A stretch of DNA of 34,235 bases from NCBI GenBank assembly GCA_964401705.1, contig CAYNZJ010000007.1:1-34235 (forward strand). The letters run 5' to 3'. Positions within the stretch are counted from its first letter, which is position 1, and each line of letters begins with the position of its first letter. The notes under the pieces were generated by a model that did no database searches, was not told where the DNA came from, and saw nothing but the letters and a program-made list of their open reading frames with translations. Below, in pieces: positions 29,064-34,235 of the stretch. Both the position numbers and the translations under genes were made by a program. The stretch comes from 2-01-FULL-33-17 sp964401705. GTDB lineage: Bacteria > Patescibacteriota > Minisyncoccia > Phycocordibacterales > UBA9973.

Positions 29064-30263
29064 ATGCATACTGATATTGTAAAAAATAAATCTAATTGTG
29101 ATTATTGTGGTGATAGCCCAGTTAACCATTCTCTTTCTTATATTAGTCAATCTTTGGGTGTTTTCTTGGATCCACTTTTATTAAAAATTGCTGGTAAACG
29201 AAATAGTCTTTTGCAAAAAATACTAAAAATTTTTAATAAAATTTATATTTTTTTATCAACTAAAATGGGGATTGTTTGGTTTAGTAAAAATATAAACAAT
29301 ACCAAAACCACACGGTCAAAAGTTATTTGGCAAGAAGCAAATAAACGCGGAATATTGATGCAACAAATGGTTATTTATGGTAAACCAGTAGAACAATATC
29401 GCGCAAAAATAAAAAATAAAAAAGGAAAATTAAAATGGTTTTATTTTGAAAGTTTACCTATACCACCATTTTTAAATCAAGATAATTATAATTTTATTGA
29501 TGATAAGTTTTTATTAAAAAATTTGTTAAACAAAAATAATATTCCTGTCCCTAAAAGCATTTCAGTTAGTAATTTAAAACAAGCATTAAATGTCTTCAGG
29601 ACATTTAATGGGCCCGTAATTGTTAAACCACGTGTTGGCTCAAGAGGGCGCCATACCACAGTTTATATTAATGATGAACAAGACTTTATCAAAGCTTTTA
29701 AGTGTGCTCAGGTTTTGTGTAAATATGTAGTAGTGGAAGAACATTTAATAGGTTCAGTTTGTAGAGCAACTATTGTTAATAAAAAGTTAGTTGGGTTTTT
29801 TGTAGCTAAATCGCCAAGCATAACAGGTGATGGATTTTCAACGATTTCAAAATTAATAGAAGAAAAAAATAAAAATAAAAATGAAAAAGTTGATAATATT
29901 GTTATTACAAATGAACATTTGGAATATCTATCTCGCCAAGGATATGATTTAAATTCTATTCTTGAGAAAGAAAAAACAATACCAGTGCTTTCTCGCACTG
30001 GGAGATTTTTTGGAGGCGAAACAGAAGAATTCTTACCTAAGATTCATCCTAAATTAAAAAATATATTAGAAAAAGCTGGTGACATTGTTGATGTGCCGGT
30101 TGTTGGGTTTGATGTAATAATTAAAAATCCCGAACTTGACCCAGATACTCAAAAATGGGGAATTATTGAAGCCAATAGTTTACCTTTTATTGATTTACAT
30201 TATTTTCCACTTTATGGAGAGCCTATAAATATTGCTAGTTATATTTGGGATTTATGGGAATAA
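29064..30263 (+). CDS. ATP-grasp ligase (cyanophycin synthetase-like)
   Basis: A 399-residue protein. The N-terminus has CDYCGDSP and about 100 residues without a known motif; residues 150-399 are an ATP-grasp fold: NNIPVPKSISV, GPVIVKPRVGSRGRHTTVYI, KYVVVEEHLIGSVCRATIV, then SITGDGFSTISKLIEEKN, a hallmark of the cyanophycin synthetase/glutathione synthetase-like group, and GFDVII with GIIEANSLPFID for metal binding. Such enzymes join amino acids by acyl-phosphate chemistry. The Mur-ligase half of cyanophycin synthetase is absent, so a true polymer is unlikely; a short peptide or modified amino acid is more probable. Confidence 0.85.
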   Translation: MHTDIVKNKSNCDYCGDSPVNHSLSYISQSLGVFLDPLLLKIAGKRNSLLQKILKIFNKIYIFLSTKMGIVWFSKNINNTKTTRSKVIWQEANKRGILMQQMVIYGKPVEQYRAKIKNKKGKLKWFYFESLPIPPFLNQDNYNFIDDKFLLKNLLNKNNIPVPKSISVSNLKQALNVFRTFNGPVIVKPRVGSRGRHTTVYINDEQDFIKAFKCAQVLCKYVVVEEHLIGSVCRATIVNKKLVGFFVAKSPSITGDGFSTISKLIEEKNKNKNEKVDNIVITNEHLEYLSRQGYDLNSILEKEKTIPVLSRTGRFFGGETEEFLPKIHPKLKNILEKAGDIVDVPVVGFDVIIKNPELDPDTQKWGIIEANSLPFIDLHYFPLYGEPINIASYIWDLWE

Positions 30264-30368
30264 AGTTATAATATAATAATAAATTAAATAACAAAGTTGA
30301 TATAAAACCAAAAATTGATATTGGATTTGTATCTAAATAAAATTCTTGATATTTTAAGCAAAAAAGCA

Positions 30369-30380
30369 TATATTTAAGAT
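30369..30380 (+). promoter_or_regulatory. Leaderless -10 promoter of the ZIP gene
   Basis: TATATT (30369-30374) ends six bases before ATG 30381; there is no TG extension. Confidence 0.5.
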
Positions 30381-31085
30381 ATGAATATATATTTGGCACT
30401 TGTGTTAGTTGGGATTATCCCTGCATCTTTTATATTTTTTCTACCCAAAAAGAAAATATTTTTTGAAAAATCAGCTGTCAAAGGTTTTGGGTTAGGGGTT
30501 TATACCGCTTTAATCTTTGTTCTTTTACGAGAATCATTTGAACATGGGGGATTTTATATTGGGATTTTAGGGCTTGTTATTGGTTTGTTTATTAGTTTGG
30601 TTATTAGTTTTTCTTTTAAAGAATTTCACCATCACCATGAAGAAGGTGTAAATCATACTCATTCAAAGTCATCAGCTATTAAAATCCTTGTTTCTGATTT
30701 TTTTCATAATATTGTCGATGGAATTGCAATTATTTCTGGATTTGCAATAAATAATACAATTGGGTTTGCTTCATTGATTGGGGTTTTGGGGCATCAAATA
30801 ATCCAACAATCTGGTCAGCAAATATTATTAACATCCGAAGGTGTTAAACCCAAAAAGGCAATCATTATTTCTTTTATTGTTTCACTTTCTGTATTTTTTG
30901 CTTTATTTATAAAAAACAATATTTCAATCGAGAGCATTTTGATGGCTTTATCTGCAGGGGTTATTTTATTTAAAATATTAGTTGATATTAAAGAGACAAA
31001 ATGGGTAAAATCATCATTAGTTGGGTTTATTTTTGGGTTTGCAATACTTATTGTTTCTCTTTTTTTAATACCACATACTCACTAA
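30381..31085 (+). CDS. ZIP family divalent metal transporter
   Basis: A 234-residue membrane protein with seven to eight helices. The ZIP metal-site motif HNIVDGIAI is intact; the second helix motif is GHQIIQQ, where ZIP proteins often have HE.P. A His-rich loop (FHHHHEEGVNHTHS) between helices probably gathers metal. It moves Zn2+ or another divalent metal into the cytosol. It is monocistronic, following the ATP-grasp gene after 117 bases, and has a leaderless promoter. Confidence 0.85.
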   Translation: MNIYLALVLVGIIPASFIFFLPKKKIFFEKSAVKGFGLGVYTALIFVLLRESFEHGGFYIGILGLVIGLFISLVISFSFKEFHHHHEEGVNHTHSKSSAIKILVSDFFHNIVDGIAIISGFAINNTIGFASLIGVLGHQIIQQSGQQILLTSEGVKPKKAIIISFIVSLSVFFALFIKNNISIESILMALSAGVILFKILVDIKETKWVKSSLVGFIFGFAILIVSLFLIPHTH

Positions 31086-31116
31086 AACAAATATTGTTAA
31101 ATATTTAAGAGCATTG

Positions 31117-31129
31117 TATTATATATAAT
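31117..31129 (+). promoter_or_regulatory. -10 region of the 7TM kinase gene
   Basis: TATTAT (31117-31122) with TG directly before lies six to seven bases upstream of ATG 31130; a leaderless start is likely. Confidence 0.4.
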
Positions 31130-33232
31130 ATGCCTTTTACTGATCCATCTTCTTTTGAAATTATTTTAAATACAATAGCTTTTGTTGTCATATTTGTTTT
31201 TGGTTTGGCTGTTTATTTTAAAAACCCTAAAAGTCATACTAATATTTTATTTTTCCTTTTAGCTATTGTTTTGGATGCTTATATTGTATCTACTGTTTTT
31301 GCATTGCATCCAATTATAAAGACGTTGGAGAGTAATTTGTTCTGGATAAGAATGGATATGTTTTTGGGTTCATTGATTGCAGCATTTTTGTTTTTATTAG
31401 CACATACTTTCCCTAAAAATAAAATTAACCTTAAAACAAAATATTTAGTGTTTACTATACTTTATACTTTAGCCATGGTTGTGATTTCTTTTACTCCACT
31501 TGTTTTTAAATCAGTTAGTTATCCTAGTGGGTCATTAACTCCAGTCCCACACCCAGGGTCTGGGATGATATTTTATTTCTTACATATAATAGGGTATTTT
31601 AGTTTAGCTTTTATAGTTTTAATTAAAAATTATAAAAAAAGTATTGGTCAAGAAAAGGTAAAAACATTATATTTCTTAATTGGGATAATAATTACATTTA
31701 CAGGAATGGCCATAGTTGATTTTTTGTTAGTTTTACTAGGGGATACAAGTTTTGTTTTTATGGGGCCATCATTTCCAGTATTTTTAATGGTTTTGGTTGG
31801 GATAGCTATTGTAAAACATCAATTTTTAGATATTAAACCAATAATTGCTAGAGCAGTTTCCTATATCATACTTTTGGCTATTTTAGCAGGAGGGTATTTT
31901 GGTTTGGTATTTTTTGTTTTTAACAAACTCTTAGGAATTAATTTAGGGAATAATTTAATTATAACTAATGTTGTTTTAGGGATAGTGATTGCTTTGACTT
32001 TCCAACCATTACGAAAATTAACAATTAAATTAACAGATAGAATATTTTACAAAGGTGGTTATAATGAACAAAAAATACTTTCAGATTTAACCCATGCTAT
32101 TAGTAGCAGTATTGATTTTAATAATCTAGCGAATAAATTACTAGAAACAATAATTAAAGAATTAAAAACATCCAAAGCCGGGTTGGTTTTAATTTCAAAT
32201 AATACTGTTACTGATGCACGGTCAATAGGTTACACAAATGCTAATTTAATAAATGACCCAGATTTATTTGAATTTTTAGAAAAATCAAAAGACAAAGATA
32301 GTACTTATTTTGTATTAGGGGATTTAGATGAAGATCAGAAATATTTTTTTAGACAAAATGATATTGAAGCAATATTTCCTATAAAATTTGAAGATGAATA
32401 TGTGGCAGTATTGGTCTTAGGGGATAAATTATCAGGTTTACCATATTCACAAGATGATTTGAATTTACTAGATGTTTTTGCTAGTGAGTCTGGTATTGCT
32501 ATTGCAAATGCAAGATTATATACAAATTTACAAAAAGCATTGGAATCTAAAAATAAATTTATTAAAGTTGTTTCGCACCAATTACGAACCCCAATGGCAA
32601 CTGTTAAATGGAGTCTTGAAGAATTAAAAAATGAAAATACTAAAATTCTACAAGAAGAATTAATAAATAATTCATATCAAAAAGTTGTTTTTATTAATGA
32701 ACAATTAGATGATATTTTGATTGCGCTTGATATTTATGACGATAAAATATCGATTAATAAAACAAAATGTGATTTACTGGAAATTTACAAAAGATCCATT
32801 GAAATTTTTGAAAATAAAATAAAAAATAATAATTTAAAAATAAAAAATAACTTTAATAAAAATATACAATTTATAAATGCAGATTTTAATAAATTAAATA
32901 AAATATTTGAAGTTTTAATTAAAAATGCAGTTTTGTATTCTGTAAATTATGGAGAAATCAATATTACTATTGATGAATCTATTTTGAAAGATAAAAAATC
33001 AGTTTTAGTTACTATTGCCGATAATGGTATTGGTATAGATTCTAAAGAAAAGTCTTATATTTTTGAGCCATTTTTTAGAACTGATCGTTCCAAATTAAAA
33101 TCTCCCGATGGTTTGGGGTTGGGAATGTTTATTATAAAAACATTTATTAAATCACACGGTGGAGAAATTTGGGTAGAATCAAATGGGATTAATACTGGAA
33201 CTAAGGTTTGTTTTAATTTACCAATTGATTAG
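31130..33232 (+). CDS. Sensor histidine kinase with 7TM and GAF domains
   Basis: A 700-residue membrane kinase. Residues 1-280 hold seven or eight helices of the histidine-kinase 7TM sensor type (including HPGSGMIFYFLHIIGYFS). Residues 310-460 form a GAF domain (FNNLANKLLETIIKELKTSK, LLDVFASESGIAIANARLY). HisKA follows with H483 in VVSHQLRTPMATVKW; HATPase has IKNAVLYSV, IADNGIGI and GLGLGMFIIKTF. The acceptor motif is HQLRTP rather than HELRTP. No receiver gene is adjacent; the regulator at 27733 is a possible partner. Its stop overlaps the DedA stop by three bases. Confidence 0.92.
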   Translation: MPFTDPSSFEIILNTIAFVVIFVFGLAVYFKNPKSHTNILFFLLAIVLDAYIVSTVFALHPIIKTLESNLFWIRMDMFLGSLIAAFLFLLAHTFPKNKINLKTKYLVFTILYTLAMVVISFTPLVFKSVSYPSGSLTPVPHPGSGMIFYFLHIIGYFSLAFIVLIKNYKKSIGQEKVKTLYFLIGIIITFTGMAIVDFLLVLLGDTSFVFMGPSFPVFLMVLVGIAIVKHQFLDIKPIIARAVSYIILLAILAGGYFGLVFFVFNKLLGINLGNNLIITNVVLGIVIALTFQPLRKLTIKLTDRIFYKGGYNEQKILSDLTHAISSSIDFNNLANKLLETIIKELKTSKAGLVLISNNTVTDARSIGYTNANLINDPDLFEFLEKSKDKDSTYFVLGDLDEDQKYFFRQNDIEAIFPIKFEDEYVAVLVLGDKLSGLPYSQDDLNLLDVFASESGIAIANARLYTNLQKALESKNKFIKVVSHQLRTPMATVKWSLEELKNENTKILQEELINNSYQKVVFINEQLDDILIALDIYDDKISINKTKCDLLEIYKRSIEIFENKIKNNNLKIKNNFNKNIQFINADFNKLNKIFEVLIKNAVLYSVNYGEINITIDESILKDKKSVLVTIADNGIGIDSKEKSYIFEPFFRTDRSKLKSPDGLGLGMFIIKTFIKSHGGEIWVESNGINTGTKVCFNLPID

Positions 33233-33834
33233 TTTTTATTTTTTATATATTTTTTATATAAAATACGTCCGGTTACAAACAGTATTGAACCAACTACAAT
33301 TAAAAATATAACTGTTATGGCTTTGTCCCCAAAGAAATCTTCAATTAACTCACCAGCGTATACACCCACCCATGCCCACAGCATTGAACCAATAAAGCTG
33401 TATAAAATATATTTTCTGGTTTTAATACCTCGAACTGCTGCAAGTATTGATGGCGTAGACCGAACTACTGGGATTAGTTTTCCAAAAATTGTAATGATTA
33501 AGATATGTCTATCAAATAAGTCCCAATTTTTTTGATGTTTTTCATTTTCAACAATAGATTTAATCCAACGCAAATGTTTAAACTTTTTACCGATAAAAAA
33601 TCCTGTCATATCACCCAAAAAACTACTAACACCAATAACTAAACTGGTTATTATATGTGATAGTAAACCTTTTTGTACTAATGTTCCTGCAAATATTGCA
33701 ATTGTTCCACCAGGTAAAATTGATCCGATGATTGGTAGACCTTCAGCAAATGAAAATAAAAATAATACAAAAAGCTGTACCTGTGTTGGTACGACCATTA
33801 AAAATTCAATAATTGATGAAGAAAAAGATTCCAT
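33229..33834 (-). CDS. DedA family membrane protein
   Basis: A 201-residue protein with five or six helices. DedA features are AEGLPIIGSILPGGTIAIFA, GDMTGFFIGKKF, GKLIPVVRSTPSILAAVRGI and GSMLWAWVGVYAGEL. DedA proteins act as lipid scramblases or flippases that recycle carrier lipids. Its gene is convergent with the 7TM kinase. On the minus strand the promoter TGC-TAAACT lies nine bases before ATG, so the leader is about three bases. Confidence 0.92.
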   Translation of the reverse strand: MESFSSSIIEFLMVVPTQVQLFVLFLFSFAEGLPIIGSILPGGTIAIFAGTLVQKGLLSHIITSLVIGVSSFLGDMTGFFIGKKFKHLRWIKSIVENEKHQKNWDLFDRHILIITIFGKLIPVVRSTPSILAAVRGIKTRKYILYSFIGSMLWAWVGVYAGELIEDFFGDKAITVIFLIVVGSILFVTGRILYKKYIKNKN

Positions 33835-33843
33835 ACTGTTAAC

Positions 33844-33852
33844 AGTTTAGCA
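33844..33852 (-). promoter_or_regulatory. Extended -10 promoter of the DedA gene
   Basis: On the minus strand TGC-TAAACT (33852-33844) ends nine bases before ATG 33834. Confidence 0.5.
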
Positions 33853-33924
33853 TATTTTCCTTAAATTTTACTTTGTAAAATTTTTCCTGCGATATTTATT
33901 GTACAAAATAAGTTCGAATTTTTG

Positions 33925-34010
33925 CGGAGGATGTGAGATTCGAACTCACGGTCCTTTAAGGGGACGACGGTTTAGTAAACCGTTGATTTAAACCACTCAT
34001 CCAATCCTCC
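33925..34010 (-). tRNA. tRNA-Ser with anticodon ACU
   Basis: A complete class II tRNA: acceptor GGAGGAT/ATCCTCC, D-stem GAT/ATC, anticodon stem ACGGT/ACCGT, long variable arm GTCC/GGAC, T-arm GTGAG-TTCGAAT-CTCAC, and discriminator G, all serine-like. The anticodon loop is TTACTAA, so positions 34-36 are ACT, where a bacterial tRNA-Ser for AGY normally has GCT. CCA is not encoded. An extended -10 (TGC-TATATT) precedes it, nine bases before the 5' end. Confidence 0.85.
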
Positions 34011-34019
34011 AGTTTTTTC

Positions 34020-34028
34020 AATATAGCA
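34020..34028 (-). promoter_or_regulatory. Extended -10 of tRNA-Ser(ACU)
   Basis: On the minus strand TGC-TATATT (34028-34020), just upstream of the tRNA 5' end at 34010. Confidence 0.5.
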
Positions 34029-34070
34029 CATAGTGTTTAACTAATAAAGCTTTTATCTAAATGTCTTTTA

Positions 34071-34079
34071 TGTTATATA
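34071..34079 (+). promoter_or_regulatory. Extended -10 of tRNA-Ser(GCU)
   Basis: TGT-TATATA (34071-34079) predicts +1 near 34086, three bases before the tRNA 5' end. Confidence 0.45.
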
Positions 34080-34088
34080 TAAATGATT

Positions 34089-34175
34089 GGAACCGTGTCG
34101 GAGTGGTCTAACGTACCTCTTTGCTAAAGAGGCAGGGAGTAAAATCCCTCGAGAGTTCGAATCTCTCCGGTTCCG
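34089..34175 (+). tRNA. tRNA-Ser(GCU)
   Basis: Class II tRNA with acceptor GGAACCG/CGGTTCC, anticodon stem CCTCT/AGAGG with loop TTGCTAA (anticodon GCT), variable arm GGGA/TCCC, T-arm GAGAG-TTCGAAT-CTCTC and discriminator G. The D-stem is weak (TCG against CGT). It reads AGC and AGU. It is divergent from tRNA-Ser(ACU), with 78 bases between. Confidence 0.9.
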
Positions 34176-34235
34176 CAAAATTTCTAATGCGCGATGGTTA
34201 GACCAAATGCGTCTTGGACGCCGGATGCTAATAGC

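Noticed and set aside
30264..30380. Small RNA or gene before the ZIP transporter
   Set aside because: Only AT-rich sequence with a few TTGATAT words; no hairpin terminator or convincing frame.
27733..33232. Convergent overlaps (27733-27749 and 33229-33232) as special regulation
   Set aside because: Short 3' overlaps are common in compact genomes and no further signal supports a role.
34176..34235. Possible gene at the right edge
   Set aside because: A plus-strand frame (MVRPNASWTPDANS from ATG 34194) and a minus-strand frame (ending LLASGVQDAFGLTIAH, stop at 34184-34186) are both open to the edge. The segment is GC-richer than its surroundings, but 60 bases are too few to choose.
1..34235. 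CRISPR arrays, prophage genes, classical transposases
   Set aside because: No regular direct-repeat array, no integrase or DDE/HUH transposase, and no phage structural gene was seen.

Overview
The window is AT-rich, gene-dense bacterial DNA that most likely comes from a member of the Candidate Phyla Radiation (Patescibacteria, Parcubacteria-like). This rests on the gene set (a solitary conjugation-type ATPase, CYTH proteins, a beta-CASP nuclease, a long-form Ndk, RmuC next to a GH3 enzyme, an archaeal-like hexose-phosphate mutase), on very short intergenic spaces, and on promoters that place the transcription start on the start codon. No 16S rRNA or phylogenetic marker search could be run, so the assignment is an inference.

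Layout. Positions 1-1046: the end of pyrH, then map. Positions 1061-1640: a DUF559 endonuclease gene framed by inverted repeats, followed by hairpin repeats. Positions 1658-6986: a large type IV secretion-like ATPase, ndk (cut by an assembly gap), and three tandem CYTH genes. Positions 7011-7360: a promoter-driven structured RNA, its terminator and a 151-bp inverted-repeat element. Positions 7397-9240: a small membrane protein and a beta-CASP metallo-beta-lactamase. Positions 9359-13359, minus strand: rplT, rpmI, infC, a hypothetical gene, a phosphohexomutase and a DoxX protein with a Cys-rich tail. Positions 13435-17551: rmuC, GH3, an exported protein with a pilin-like end and a small membrane protein. 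Positions 17603-19172, minus strand: a hypothetical gene, ssrA (tmRNA) and smpB. Positions 19248-23470: ftsH, a tRNA-Ile(UAU) next to a second assembly gap, an exported C39-like protein and murI, then a second copy of the 151-bp element. Positions 23711-28846: a hypothetical gene, recG with a DUF305-like partner, ccdA and a histidine kinase/response regulator pair. Positions 28879-33834: a possible small RNA, an ATP-grasp ligase, a ZIP transporter, a 7TM-GAF histidine kinase and a DedA protein. Positions 33925-34175: two divergent tRNA-Ser genes, one with the anticodon ACU.

Common signals. Twelve genes have a -10 hexamer ending exactly six bases before ATG, nine of them with an extended TGn, so their mRNAs should be leaderless. 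Genes inside operons are instead often joined by the heptamer TAATATG (stop, one base, start). Shine-Dalgarno sequences are essentially absent. Most operons end in strong hairpins with T-runs, and several of these hairpins share the core AAGTCCGA.

Functional themes are translation and its rescue (map, infC, rpmI, rplT, tmRNA, SmpB, three tRNAs), envelope and proteolysis (FtsH, MurI, C39-like, DedA, CcdA), signalling (two kinases, one regulator) and DNA processing (RecG, RmuC, the T4SS-like ATPase). Both 100-N gaps are flanked by identical 55-bp sequences, so they are unmerged contig overlaps rather than missing DNA.
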